Shown one piece after another: positions 9,425 to 18,512 of a DNA stretch of 64,000 nt. The DNA is taken from NCBI GenBank assembly GCA_963925805.1, contig CAWUSE010000008.1, positions 88,453-152,452 of the forward strand, given 5' to 3'. The notes under the pieces are model-generated. The model searched no databases, was not told where the DNA came from, and saw only the letters and a list, made by a program, of their open reading frames with translations. The stretch comes from UBA10347 sp905182135 (GTDB lineage: Bacteria > Actinomycetota > Acidimicrobiia > Acidimicrobiales > UBA10347). Every line of letters starts with the position of its first letter. Within the stretch, counting starts at the first letter, position 1. Position numbers and translations under genes: made by a program.

Positions 9425-10072
9425 CTATAAGCCGTCGCGCCATTCGTTGGGGTCTCGACCGAGTTCGGCAAAGCGACGTTCGATCCAGATCGGAACCTCC
9501 GGCATGTGGCCGGCTCGAGCTCGCTCAATTAGCTCACTGCCTTCGGCCCAGACATGGCACGTGTTCAGGTTCAGCTCGAAATGAGCGGGTCCGCTGTCGC
9601 CCTCACCGCCCGGGTCAAACGGTTTACCGCCTTCGTCGTAGCGGTCGTCCATACGAACCGACCACATTGCCTGGACAACGACGGGCGCCATCGCCTGCAG
9701 CAATGCCGTGGTGTGGGTGCACGCTCGTGGCCCACCAAACAGCTCGCGGACCTTGCGATTGAAGCCGCGCGCAACACTGAGCCCCACGAGCTGACCGTAG
9801 TGTTCAATGACCGACGGGCAGGATTCGTTTGGGTGCGTGCGGAACTCGACCTGAGCGTCGGTGATCGTCAGGTCGGCCAGCGTTACCCGCAATACAACCA
9901 ACATGTGATGAATCTCGAGCGGATCAGGATCACCCTCGATGTAGATGCCCGGTGGCTTTACGTCCCGTACCGATCCGACAACCACCATGTGGTCGTCGTC
10001 GCGGTACACCTTGGTGTCATAGCTACGGGTGTGCAGCAGCGTGAGCTCTTCGAGCGCAATCGTCATGGGCAT
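9425..10072 (-). CDS. DUF2889 domain protein
   Basis: 215 residues from the ATG at 10072; ATGs at 10102 and 10066 are also possible. The sequence carries the DUF2889 pattern: LHTRSYDTKVYRDDDHMVV at the N-terminus, IHHMLVVLRVTLADLTITDA in the middle, and GPRACTHTTALLQAMAPVV with the conserved Cys-Thr-His toward the C-terminus. Biochemical function is not established for the family. It is divergent from the Nudix gene, 48 bases apart, so they may share a control region. Confidence 0.75.
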   Translation of the reverse strand: MPMTIALEELTLLHTRSYDTKVYRDDDHMVVVGSVRDVKPPGIYIEGDPDPLEIHHMLVVLRVTLADLTITDAQVEFRTHPNESCPSVIEHYGQLVGLSVARGFNRKVRELFGGPRACTHTTALLQAMAPVVVQAMWSVRMDDRYDEGGKPFDPGGEGDSGPAHFELNLNTCHVWAEGSELIERARAGHMPEVPIWIERRFAELGRDPNEWRDGL

Positions 10073-10120
10073 CTTGTATCCGAGAAACGGGTGCCTCACC
10101 AACCTGGAATAAGGTACGAC

Positions 10121-10639
10121 ATGCGTTTCACCCCGGTCGTCGGCACGCTCGCCTACCTTCTTGACCCAACGACCGACCAGGTACTAATCATTCGCCGCAA
10201 CGCTCGCCCCAACGATGATCATTTTGGCAAGGTCAACGGACTTGGTGGCAAGGTCGAAGTTGACGAGGACATCGTCTCGAGCGCTCGACGCGAAGTTCTT
10301 GAAGAGTCAGGACTCTCCGCTACAGATATGCAGCTACGAGGGACCGTCACCTTTAGCGATTTCGGCCCGAAACGTGAGCAGTGGCTCGTGTTCATCTTCC
10401 TGGTCACTGACTGGACTGGCCAGTGCATGACGGCAAACAACGAAGGCGAGCTTGAGTGGGTCGACCGCTCGGCGCTCCTCGAAGCATGCCAGGGCGGGCC
10501 TGCAGCAATTCAGTTACCTATGTGGCCGGGAGACAAGCACTTCTTGCCGTTTGTCTTCGACGACAACCAGAGCAGCTTTCACGGGACTATGCCCTACGAC
10601 GGCGATTTTCCCGTCAGCTGGTCCTACGAGCGCGTCTGA
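10121..10639 (+). CDS. Nudix hydrolase (MutT/NUDT1-like)
   Basis: 172 residues from the ATG at 10121. The open frame runs far upstream, but only antisense to the DUF2889 gene. A perfect Nudix box GX5EX7REUXEEXGU begins at the second glycine of LGGKVEVDEDIVSSARREVL and continues with EESGL. The flanks, LIIRRNARPNDDHFGKVNGLGG and later GELEWVDRSALLE, are of the 8-oxo-dGTP diphosphatase type. It probably cleans the nucleotide pool by hydrolysing oxidised purine nucleoside triphosphates, but the exact substrate cannot be read from sequence. Confidence 0.85.
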   Translation: MRFTPVVGTLAYLLDPTTDQVLIIRRNARPNDDHFGKVNGLGGKVEVDEDIVSSARREVLEESGLSATDMQLRGTVTFSDFGPKREQWLVFIFLVTDWTGQCMTANNEGELEWVDRSALLEACQGGPAAIQLPMWPGDKHFLPFVFDDNQSSFHGTMPYDGDFPVSWSYERV

Positions 10640-10686
10640 CTAGGCAACATCGCCGGTACGTACTCGCTAGGGACCCACGTTACATT

Positions 10687-11652
10687 TCAGGATTGGCCGA
10701 GGAAATCGGGCCAACTTCGCGATCGGCGAGGCCGTGACGGAAGGCCGAGCGCATCGAGTTGCGCCTGCACCTCGAGCAGCTGATCAGACAACACAGCGAT
10801 ACGGCATGGTTGCCCGTTCGTTGGAGCGCCAGAACTGAAAGCATCGACCGTCAAGGCAAGCTCTGGGGAATACGGCGTGTCGATGTATAGCGGCATACCT
10901 GCGGTCTTCGACAACCGAAGACGACCGATGTCGCTCAACATCTTCAACGGCGTCGTGAGCCGGATCTTGGTGCCATGGACATAGTGCCACCTCACCGGGT
11001 ATTCGACGACATTTAGACCCATTGCAAGGAGTCGCCGCAAGATCTCGACATCGAAGGCAAAGCCATCGATACCAGCGCTGGCGAATGCCACTCGTGCGGC
11101 AGGTGCATGGAACACCTTGGCTCCACACTGCGTGTCTCGAATAGACGTGCCAGCCGCGATCTGGACCACGTGGTTGAACGCTCGGCCCATGAGACCGCGG
11201 ATCGCGGGAGCGCCCGTCACGTTTGAGCCGGGCGCGTGGCGTGAACCAAACACGGCGGCCACGTTCGGGCCGAGCGCAGCGATCATCGGCGCTAACGCAC
11301 TTAGATCGGTGGCGTTGTCGGCATCGATGAACGCGATCACGTCGCCGCGAGCTGCAGCAACACCGGTTCGCACAGCGGCCCCTTTGCCCTGATTTCGTGA
11401 GTGCTCAATCACAACGAGATATTTGGCCCATTCGCCAGCCCGCCGGGCCGCTGTCACCGTCTCGTCGGTACTACCATCGTCGACGACGATGATCTCGGTG
11501 CTCGACGAATTAACACGGTGCCGCAGCGCATCGAGAGCGACAGGAAGTCGGTACGCCTCGTTATACGCAGGAATGATGATGCTCAACTTGATCGCCAGGT
11601 TGTTGCGCGACGGCCGAGCCACCATCAGCACCCGTTGGCTCGTTGACGTCAT
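10687..11652 (-). CDS. Family 2 glycosyltransferase, dolichyl-phosphate glucosyltransferase-like
   Basis: 321 residues from the ATG at 11652; a TTG six codons further upstream is also open. It has the GT-A motifs LSIIIPAYNEAYRLPVALDA, EIIVVDDGSTDETVTAARRA and VIAFIDADNATDLSALAPMI (metal-binding DxD), then FDVEILRRLLAMGLNVVEYP. The layout resembles ALG5-type polyprenyl-phosphate glucosyl/mannosyl transferases. It probably transfers a sugar from a nucleotide donor to a lipid carrier at the membrane. A C-terminal tail of about 50 residues lies outside the domain. It is not the mycofactocin MftF, which has a different architecture. Confidence 0.85.
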   Translation of the reverse strand: MTSTSQRVLMVARPSRNNLAIKLSIIIPAYNEAYRLPVALDALRHRVNSSSTEIIVVDDGSTDETVTAARRAGEWAKYLVVIEHSRNQGKGAAVRTGVAAARGDVIAFIDADNATDLSALAPMIAALGPNVAAVFGSRHAPGSNVTGAPAIRGLMGRAFNHVVQIAAGTSIRDTQCGAKVFHAPAARVAFASAGIDGFAFDVEILRRLLAMGLNVVEYPVRWHYVHGTKIRLTTPLKMLSDIGRLRLSKTAGMPLYIDTPYSPELALTVDAFSSGAPTNGQPCRIAVLSDQLLEVQAQLDALGLPSRPRRSRSWPDFLGQS

Positions 11653-11709
11653 ACCGCCAGTCTGCCGCAAACGCCCAAGAACTAATAGGTATCTGGCACC
11701 GGTTCGTTA

Positions 11710-13374
11710 TTAAAAACAGCTAGCGAGCTGCGCCCCAACGGGTCCATTGTTCAACAAAATTGCAAACTCGTCGGCGTCGATAGCTTTGCTAAATAAGAAG
11801 CCTTGGCCGCGGTCAATACCGATCTTGGTGAGGAAATCTGCCTGCCGGGATGTCTCAACCCCTTCGACAACAACGATCATGTTCGTACTTCGGGCGAACT
11901 CGGCCAGGCTGGTCACCAAGTTGCGCACTCGCCAGTCCGTCTCGATGCGTGCCACGTAACTGCGGTCGATCTTGATCCCGTCGATCGGTAGATCACTCAA
12001 CATTTGAAGCGAGGAGTAGCCCGCTCCGAAGTCATCAAGCATGATCTCGGCGCCGAGCTCGCGCAACCGATTCAGGATCGTGCGGACGCCGTCGAAATCA
12101 TGAATGATGTCGGTCTCGGCGATCTCCAGCCGCATGCCGACGAATGGGCGGGCGATCTGATCTTCCTCATGCATTGCCAACAAGCTCGGAAGATGAGCAG
12201 CCGACACGTTCAAGGCAACCGGCAGGTTGCTGCCACTGAGCCGACGCCAAGCCCATACCTGACCTGCCATCTTGATCATGAGCTGTTCGAGCATGCCTGC
12301 ACGCCGAGCTATATCGATGAACGAACTCGCTATCTCGACACCATTGTCGGTGCGCCAGCGAGCGAGCACCTCTGCGGCGATCACTTCGCCCGTGACCATG
12401 TCGACTTCGGGCTGAAACCAGGCTTCGATCTGGTCGTTGGCGAGTGCCTCGCGCAACGCCATTTCTGTGCGAACTCGAGCGTCACGTTTCGCGCGCAGGT
12501 CGGCATCAGCAAGCACTGCTTGTCCCCGGCCGCGCGCTTTCGCCTCATAAAGAGCAGCATCGGCGTGGCGATACAACTCGTCGGCGGTTTCACCTGCGAC
12601 CGCGACCGCCATGCCAATGCTCGTTCCGATGCGGAGCTCCACACCATCGATCGTGAAAGGATCCACAAACATGGCGAGAAGACGATCTGCGACCGAACTC
12701 AGATGGTCAACCGACGTCAAACTTCGAAGCAGTACGACAAGTTCGTCGCCGCCAACACGGGCGAGAAGCATATTCTCGTCCGTAAGCGCACTTTTTATGC
12801 CTAGACCAACCGCCTTCAACAATTCATCACCCGCAGCATGGCCTAGTGAATCGTTGACAAATTTGAACCGATCGAGATCCATGAACAAAACACCGACGCC
12901 ACCGGCCTGTCCACCACTCGCCACCAAGGCATTAGCGAGCTCGACCTGCAACAGCTCCCGGTTCGGGATCTGCATGAGCAGATCGTGGGTAGAGCGATAG
13001 CGCAGCTCTTCGTTCAAGGTTGTCACGTCCGATAGCCGACGCAATCGCCGCCATAGCTCAGCAGAAACAGCACACGACACCAACGTCGCTGTCGTGGCAA
13101 CAACAAGCACTAGTGGTGACCAGCTCTTGGATCCGAAAGCTAAGACGAACACCGGCAACGCAGCCATCACAAAGATTGCCGCCCGACGTATCGCTGCCAA
13201 GAGCCCCGTGCGCTTGACGTCGCTGTCGCTGGTGGAATTCGTGGAGCCGGCCTGTCGTCGATCGGCGAGTGCAGGCAGAGCAGTACATACCGGCGACCAC
13301 AGAGCTGACTTAAGCAAAACTAGCCAGGACGGGTGTCGCAAATTGCGCGAAGCGCTAGAGAATTGCCACACCAT
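11710..13374 (-). CDS. Membrane GGDEF/EAL cyclic-di-GMP protein
   Basis: 554 residues. Two membrane segments lie at about residues 62-105, followed by GGDEF and EAL domains. The GGDEF domain has MDLDRFKFVNDSLGHAAGDE, but the signature reads RVGGDELVVLL, that is GGDEL. The EAL signature reads AAEVLARW (EVL). The phosphodiesterase residues look otherwise complete: ALNVSAAHL, LEIAETDI, LDDFGAGYSSLQML, IKIDRSYVA, VVVEGVET and QGFLFSKAI. I infer an active c-di-GMP phosphodiesterase with a GGDEF domain that may be catalytic or regulatory. It stands alone between the purine cluster and the glycosyltransferase. Confidence 0.9.
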   Translation of the reverse strand: MVWQFSSASRNLRHPSWLVLLKSALWSPVCTALPALADRRQAGSTNSTSDSDVKRTGLLAAIRRAAIFVMAALPVFVLAFGSKSWSPLVLVVATTATLVSCAVSAELWRRLRRLSDVTTLNEELRYRSTHDLLMQIPNRELLQVELANALVASGGQAGGVGVLFMDLDRFKFVNDSLGHAAGDELLKAVGLGIKSALTDENMLLARVGGDELVVLLRSLTSVDHLSSVADRLLAMFVDPFTIDGVELRIGTSIGMAVAVAGETADELYRHADAALYEAKARGRGQAVLADADLRAKRDARVRTEMALREALANDQIEAWFQPEVDMVTGEVIAAEVLARWRTDNGVEIASSFIDIARRAGMLEQLMIKMAGQVWAWRRLSGSNLPVALNVSAAHLPSLLAMHEEDQIARPFVGMRLEIAETDIIHDFDGVRTILNRLRELGAEIMLDDFGAGYSSLQMLSDLPIDGIKIDRSYVARIETDWRVRNLVTSLAEFARSTNMIVVVEGVETSRQADFLTKIGIDRGQGFLFSKAIDADEFAILLNNGPVGAQLASCF

Positions 13375-13494
13375 CTATTTGCACATTAGCCCCACTACCA
13401 ACTTCAACACCGTTCTATTGGAACAGAACAGCTACAACACAGCGATCGAGTTAGTTATACCCATCTCGCTGTACGCACTAGAGAGAACAAAATC

Positions 13495-14112
13495 TCAACT
13501 ATTGGGACGCGGCCTTTGTGCCAATGCCTTTGCCGTAGCAGCGACGATTAACCGATGCTCTGTTGCATGAAGCCGCGTCGCGAAGTCCGCGAGACCATCA
13601 CTCGGATGGAAAGGCACGACTTCGGTGAGAATCACCGGCCCTGCATCCACCCCGTCGTCGGGGACCCAATGCACCATCACACCTGATTCGTCAAGTTCAC
13701 CGGCACGCCATGCCTCATAGGCCCGCTCGATCGATCCAATACCAGGGAACTCGCCCGGTTTCGCCGGATGCAGATTGATCATGGGGAAGGATGCGCCAAC
13801 CTGGGCGCCCAGGATGCGCATCCAGCCGGCCATCACGACTAGATCAGGGTCACACGACGCGATCAGATCAATCAGCCGAGCATCAGCCAAGCGCCTGACT
13901 TCAAGATCCTTGCCGACATGTTCGATCACGTGGCAAGTGACTCCTGCTGCGTCAGCTCGATCAACAACGCCAGCATCGCTGCGGTTCGTAATTACAGCGA
14001 CGACGCACGCATCAAGGTCGCCCGCCACACAGGCATCAATCAACGCCTGACAGTTGGTCCCACTGCCCGATGCCAACACGACGATCCGGCCGGGATTTCG
14101 GTCCGTTTCCAC
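13495..14112 (-). CDS. purN: Phosphoribosylglycinamide formyltransferase PurN
   Basis: 205 residues from the GTG at 14112, which lies ten bases after the purM stop and has GGTGGG just upstream. An ATG further upstream would overlap purM by nearly 60 bases. PurN features: GRIVVLASGSGTNCQALIDA, LVVMAGWMRILG, the catalytic NLHPAKPGEFPG (Asn-His) and VHWVPDDGVDAGPVI with the catalytic Asp. It transfers a formyl group from 10-formyl-tetrahydrofolate to GAR in purine synthesis. It is the last gene of the minus-strand purine cluster. Confidence 0.95.
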   Translation of the reverse strand: METDRNPGRIVVLASGSGTNCQALIDACVAGDLDACVVAVITNRSDAGVVDRADAAGVTCHVIEHVGKDLEVRRLADARLIDLIASCDPDLVVMAGWMRILGAQVGASFPMINLHPAKPGEFPGIGSIERAYEAWRAGELDESGVMVHWVPDDGVDAGPVILTEVVPFHPSDGLADFATRLHATEHRLIVAATAKALAQRPRPNS

Positions 14113-14122
14113 AATCCCACCG

Positions 14123-15154
14123 TTAGATGTTTGTGAGCGTGACGCGGTCGGTTGACCCGTCATAGGCGACAGTTTCGCCAATTACCCAGGTGGTCTCAGC
14201 GATCGCCGACTGTACTGCAGCGACACATTCGGGTGCCACGATCAGCACCATCCCGATGCCACAGTTGAAGATCTGATGGGCATCGTCGACCGCTAGGTCA
14301 GCACCCTGGATAAGCCAGTCGAACAACGGTGGCCTAGGCCACGCGCTGACGTCGACGGTTGCGCCGATGCCAGTGGGCAGCACCCGAGGAATGTTGTCTT
14401 GCATCCCGCCGCCGGTGATGTGTGCCATAGCCATCAGTAGGTCCTGCCGAATGACATCGGCAAGTACGCCGTGGTAGCTGCGGTGGGTTGCGCACAACGC
14501 AGCGCCGATCGACTCGCCGTCGCCACCAGGTAGCGGGTCAGTCAATGGAGTGTCGCCTACAACCTGGCGCGCCAAGCTGTAGCCGTTGGTGTGCAAGCCA
14601 CTACTAGCGACACCGACCAACACATAGCCAGCCTGGATGCCGGCCTTGGGCAGTAACTTCGATCGCGACACCGCACCGACCATGGTGCCGGCAATGTCAA
14701 CAGAGCCTTCCGTGAACACACCTGGCATCTCGGCAGTCTCGCCACCCAGCAGGATGCATTTCGATTCGCGACATGCCGCGGCCATACCCTCGACGATGCG
14801 GCCGACAATTTCGGGATCGAGACGCTGCGCTGCGACAGTGTCCAAGAAAAAGAGCGGAATCGCACCCTGAACCAGCACATCATTAATTCCATGATTAACA
14901 ATGTCGCCACCGGCGCCTTCCCACAGGTCCATCGCAGCGCTGAGCTTGGTCTTGGTGCCTACACCGTCAGTACTTGCAACCATCAGCGGATCATGGATAC
15001 CAGCAAGTGACGCCAGATCAAAGACACCTCCAAAGCCACCGATGCCCGACACGACACGCTCGTCGTGCGTGCTTTTAACTGCATCCGAGATGCGTTCAAT
15101 TGTTGCGGCCCCCGACGTTAACGAAACGCCGGCTGCCTCATATGCATCACTCAT
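14123..15154 (-). CDS. purM: Phosphoribosylformylglycinamidine cyclo-ligase PurM
   Basis: 343 residues, standard length. Motifs: IGGFGGVFDLASL, VASTDGVGTKTKLS, GINDVLVQGAIPLFFLD, CILLGGETAEMPGVF, GLHTNGYSLARQV and HITGGGMQDNIPRVLP. It is the AIR synthase that closes the imidazole ring using ATP. Only 40 bases separate it from purD upstream, and purN follows ten bases downstream, so it is part of one operon. Confidence 0.96.
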   Translation of the reverse strand: MSDAYEAAGVSLTSGAATIERISDAVKSTHDERVVSGIGGFGGVFDLASLAGIHDPLMVASTDGVGTKTKLSAAMDLWEGAGGDIVNHGINDVLVQGAIPLFFLDTVAAQRLDPEIVGRIVEGMAAACRESKCILLGGETAEMPGVFTEGSVDIAGTMVGAVSRSKLLPKAGIQAGYVLVGVASSGLHTNGYSLARQVVGDTPLTDPLPGGDGESIGAALCATHRSYHGVLADVIRQDLLMAMAHITGGGMQDNIPRVLPTGIGATVDVSAWPRPPLFDWLIQGADLAVDDAHQIFNCGIGMVLIVAPECVAAVQSAIAETTWVIGETVAYDGSTDRVTLTNI

Positions 15155-15194
15155 GCATGCCTCCAGGTGTGGCGCCCCCAGGGGACGTCACACT

Positions 15195-16487
15195 TCAGTT
15201 ATCAATAGAAGTTGTTGATTTGCTCGACCGGATTGATGAGTGGCGCCAGCCAATGTCTCCACGGGCAAACAGGCCGTTACCGGTGACCTGGTCAACCAAT
15301 CGATAGGAGTTGGACAGCGCCGAGTCAAGGTCATCGCCCATCCCGGTTATGGCAAGCACCCGTCCGCCGTTGGAGACGAGACGGTCATCGTCGTCTCGTA
15401 CCGCGCCGGCATAGAACGTGCAGACATCATCGCTGCGACCCAAGTCAGGAACGGCGATGCCTTTGACTGGGTCTGAGGGGTACCCCTGGGCGCAAATCAC
15501 GACGGTGGCGGCCACGCCGGGCCGCATTGTGACGCTGATCTGGTCGAGTGTGCCGTTGGCGGCCGCGGCCATCAGTTCAAGACCACTGGACTGCAACATG
15601 GGCAGGATGACTTCGGCTTCGGGGTCGCCGAAACGACAGTTGTATTCGACCAATTTGGGGCCAGTTGGAGTGAGCATAATGCCGGCAAAGAGCACCCCGA
15701 CGTAGGGGGTGCCGGCAGCAGCCATACCAGCGACCGCTGGTTCAAGGAAAAGCGATGCAAGCTCAGCCTGGCGTGATGCATCGATGCCCGGCACAGGGCT
15801 GAAGGCGCCCATGCCACCGGTGTTCGGCCCGGTATCGCCTTCGCCAACGCGCTTGTGGTCCTGAGCAGTGGCGAGCGCTAGAACAGTCGACCCGTCACTC
15901 ACGCCGAACAAACTGAGCTCTTCACCGGTCATCCGTTCTTCGAGCACGATGGTCGAGCCAGACACGCCGAGCTCTCTACCATCAATCATCGAGGTGATGG
16001 CCTGCACGGTTTCTTCACGATTTTCGGGAATGATCACGCCCTTACCAGCAGCGAGCCCGTCAGCCTTGACAACAACCTCGAACCGCTGCTCGTCGAACCA
16101 GGCGATGGCCTCAACGCTTGACGTGAACGTTTTCGATACAGGCGACGGGATGCCGCAGCTAGCAGCGAACGAGCGGGTAAAGGACTTAGATCCTTCGAGC
16201 TGGGCTGCAGCTTTCGACGGACCGAAACAGGAAATGTTGGCGTCCAAAAGTGCATCGGCTAAGCCTGCTACCAACGGCGCCTCGGGACCCACCACAACGA
16301 GGTCGATTTGATTTGAGGCGCAGTACCCCACGACTGCGGCATTATCGGCCACATCGAGCACAACGTTGTGCTCCTGGGTTCCGGCGTTGCCGGGCGCCAC
16401 CGCAAGCGAGGTCAACCCATCGCTACGCAAGATCGCCTGGGCCAGAGCGTGCTCTCGCCCACCTGACCCAATCAACAGCACCTTCAT
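15195..16487 (-). CDS. purD: Phosphoribosylamine-glycine ligase PurD
   Basis: 430 residues beginning KVLLIGSGGREHALAQAI. Other marks of the ATP-grasp PurD family: VVGPEAPLVAGLADALLDA, KSFTRSFAASCGIP, VVKADGLAAGKGVIIP, GEELSLFGVSDG, DTGPNTGGMGAFSPVPG and VEYNCRFGDPEAEVILPML. It makes GAR from phosphoribosylamine and glycine. The stretch of 109 bases between purF and purD is the longest internal gap in the cluster and could hold a secondary promoter (inference). Confidence 0.96.
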   Translation of the reverse strand: MKVLLIGSGGREHALAQAILRSDGLTSLAVAPGNAGTQEHNVVLDVADNAAVVGYCASNQIDLVVVGPEAPLVAGLADALLDANISCFGPSKAAAQLEGSKSFTRSFAASCGIPSPVSKTFTSSVEAIAWFDEQRFEVVVKADGLAAGKGVIIPENREETVQAITSMIDGRELGVSGSTIVLEERMTGEELSLFGVSDGSTVLALATAQDHKRVGEGDTGPNTGGMGAFSPVPGIDASRQAELASLFLEPAVAGMAAAGTPYVGVLFAGIMLTPTGPKLVEYNCRFGDPEAEVILPMLQSSGLELMAAAANGTLDQISVTMRPGVAATVVICAQGYPSDPVKGIAVPDLGRSDDVCTFYAGAVRDDDDRLVSNGGRVLAITGMGDDLDSALSNSYRLVDQVTGNGLFARGDIGWRHSSIRSSKSTTSIDN

Positions 16488-16596
16488 CGGTGCACCGCAG
16501 AATCCGCGCTACCTGCGGACGCTGGAAAAGCAGCGACCCGGGACCGTAGAGGCGGATAGCTCGCACAGGATGAGCGAAGCGAATCATGACTACCCA

Positions 16597-18030
16597 TTAT
16601 GCGAGTGCGCCGTCAAAGCGCTTCTTGGCCGTGGTCGGTAGCTTGAGCTGGACGGCAATTGGGTAGTCGCCTGTGAAGCACGCGTTGCAATAGCCGTCTT
16701 CGCGCTCGAGTGCTTCCATCATGGCCGGCACACTCAAGTACCCCAACGAGTCAGCACCGATGTGGGTAGCAATCTCATCGACACTCAAATGGTGAGCGAT
16801 CAGCTCATCGTGGGTGCCCATGTCCACACCGAAGAAACACGGGTGCGCAATCGGCGGGCAGGTCACCCGCATATGAACCTCGAGCGCACCAGCCTCGCGA
16901 ATCATCTTGATGAGTGGGCCGCTGGTGGTGCCACGCACGATCGAATCGTCGACTACGACGACCCGCTTGCCTTCGATGTTCTCGCGCAGCGTGTTGAATT
17001 TAAGTGCCACACCCTGGCGACGAAGCTCGTCTGTCGGCTCGATGAACGTGCGACCGATATAGCGATTCTTCACGAAGCCTTCGTTGTATGGAATGCCAGA
17101 ATACGCCGAGTAACCAATGGCCGCCGGCATCGAGCTATCTGGAATTGGGATTACAACGTCGGCTTCAACCGGGTGCTGGGCCGCAACCGCAGCACCGAAA
17201 CGTTGACGAACCTGGTGCACCGACATGGAATCCCATATGGCATCGGGCCGACTGAAGTAGATTTGTTCGAACGTGCAACGTGCTTGTCGCTCCGCTGGCT
17301 CGACACCTTGGATGCTTCGTGCCATCTGGCCTTGCAGCACGACGATCTCGCCCGGTTCCAGTTCGCGAATACTGTCGCAACCTAGGGTGCGCAGGGCTCC
17401 GGTCTCAGACGCTAATGCATGACCCCCGCTAGGAAGACGGCCCATCGACAAAGGTCGGAAGCCCCATGGATCACGACAACCAATGACCTTGGTTCCGCTA
17501 AGCACAACCAGGCTGAACGCGCCCTTCCACTCGCCCATTACCTGCGACAGACGGTGCTCCCAGCTTTCACCTTCTGTTGCGGCAAGCATGAGAGCGAGCA
17601 CTTCGGAATCGCTTGAACTCGACAGGCCCGCACCACGCTTTAACAAGCCTTCGCGTAAATGATCGGCGTTGACAAGGTTGCCATTATGGGCAAGGCCTAG
17701 GGGGCCGTGCATGGTCTCTACAACATAGGGCTGCACATTACGTTCAGAGTTAGCGCCAGTCGTGGAGTACCGCGTGTGGCCAATAGCTAAGCCGCCGACC
17801 AAAGGGTCAAGTGCGCCTGCGTCGAATACTTGCGACACAAGGCCCATATCTTTGTGCACTCGCACAGCCTGACCGTCGGCAACCGCTATTCCGGCAGCTT
17901 CTTGGCCACGGTGTTGCAACGCGTAGAGGCCGAAGAACGCGAGCTGGGCCGCATCGTTACCAGGGGTCGAGATACCAATAACCCCGCACTCTTCTTTGGG
18001 CGAATCGAGTTCAGGATCGATGTAATTCAC
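16597..18030 (-). CDS. purF: Amidophosphoribosyltransferase PurF
   Basis: 477 residues. A short propeptide precedes the nucleophile cysteine in ECGVIGI, followed by LYALQHRGQEAAGIAV, so it belongs to the processed, Bacillus-type group. Cysteines expected to bind a [4Fe-4S] cluster are visible in ARCTFEQIYFSRPDAIWDS, MRVTCPPIAHPC and GYCNACFTGDYP. The PRPP loop reads RVVVVDDSIVRGTTSG. It catalyses the committed step of purine synthesis, making phosphoribosylamine from PRPP and glutamine. The start overlaps the purE stop by four bases (ATGA). Confidence 0.96.
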   Translation of the reverse strand: MNYIDPELDSPKEECGVIGISTPGNDAAQLAFFGLYALQHRGQEAAGIAVADGQAVRVHKDMGLVSQVFDAGALDPLVGGLAIGHTRYSTTGANSERNVQPYVVETMHGPLGLAHNGNLVNADHLREGLLKRGAGLSSSSDSEVLALMLAATEGESWEHRLSQVMGEWKGAFSLVVLSGTKVIGCRDPWGFRPLSMGRLPSGGHALASETGALRTLGCDSIRELEPGEIVVLQGQMARSIQGVEPAERQARCTFEQIYFSRPDAIWDSMSVHQVRQRFGAAVAAQHPVEADVVIPIPDSSMPAAIGYSAYSGIPYNEGFVKNRYIGRTFIEPTDELRRQGVALKFNTLRENIEGKRVVVVDDSIVRGTTSGPLIKMIREAGALEVHMRVTCPPIAHPCFFGVDMGTHDELIAHHLSVDEIATHIGADSLGYLSVPAMMEALEREDGYCNACFTGDYPIAVQLKLPTTAKKRFDGALA

Positions 18031-18509
18031 GATGGGTGACCGCGGTCGGCGTCGAGCACTTTTTGAGCTCGCGCCCGCTGATTGGCCTGGACAGCGATTC
18101 GGACGGCAGGATCGTTTAGACCCAAAATTTTGGCTGCCGATAGCGCAGCGTTTGCGGGCTCGAGAGTAACCATCGGGCCAACACCTGGCGGCGTGCGCAT
18201 CGAGGACAACACGTCGAGTTGAGCGAACTCTTCGCTACGAGGAGGGCATGCGATTACCGGCGAGGCCACGTTGGCATCAGACAGGCCGCTCAGAGCATCG
18301 CTCATGCCTGCGACGGTGATGAACACCGTCGGCGTGTCATCGTTGTCATAGAAGCGCAGGATCTCGAGCGCTTTCTCGGGCACTCGATGCGCCGACGCTA
18401 TGCGGCGGATCGAGTCGACACCTAGGTCACCCAAGTACTTCTCGATCTTGTCAACCCAAGGGTCGTCGCTGGGCGAACCAGCCAAGATCACAACTTTGCC
18501 GTTACTCAT
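18027..18509 (-). CDS. purE: AIR carboxylase PurE, class II-like
   Basis: 160 residues. The N-terminus has ILAGSPSDDPWVDKIEKYL and RIASAHRVPEK, common to all PurE proteins. The following core differs from the usual bacterial class I enzyme: it reads VAGMSDALSGLSDANVASPV then IACPPRSEEFAQLDVLSSMR, as in the class II (animal-type) AIR carboxylase, instead of the AGGAAHLPGM motif. Class II enzymes carboxylate AIR directly with CO2 and need no PurK, and no purK is present here. It starts three bases after purQ and overlaps purF by four. Confidence 0.88.
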   Translation of the reverse strand: MSNGKVVILAGSPSDDPWVDKIEKYLGDLGVDSIRRIASAHRVPEKALEILRFYDNDDTPTVFITVAGMSDALSGLSDANVASPVIACPPRSEEFAQLDVLSSMRTPPGVGPMVTLEPANAALSAAKILGLNDPAVRIAVQANQRARAQKVLDADRGHPS

Positions 18510-18512
18510 GAA

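Noticed and set aside
9554..10120. Long N-terminal extension of the Nudix gene
   Set aside because: The upstream open frame is antisense to the DUF2889 gene and has no family similarity.
10687..11652. Glycosyltransferase as mycofactocin MftF
   Set aside because: It has an ALG5-like single GT2 domain and lies 9 kb from mftD, without the MftF layout.
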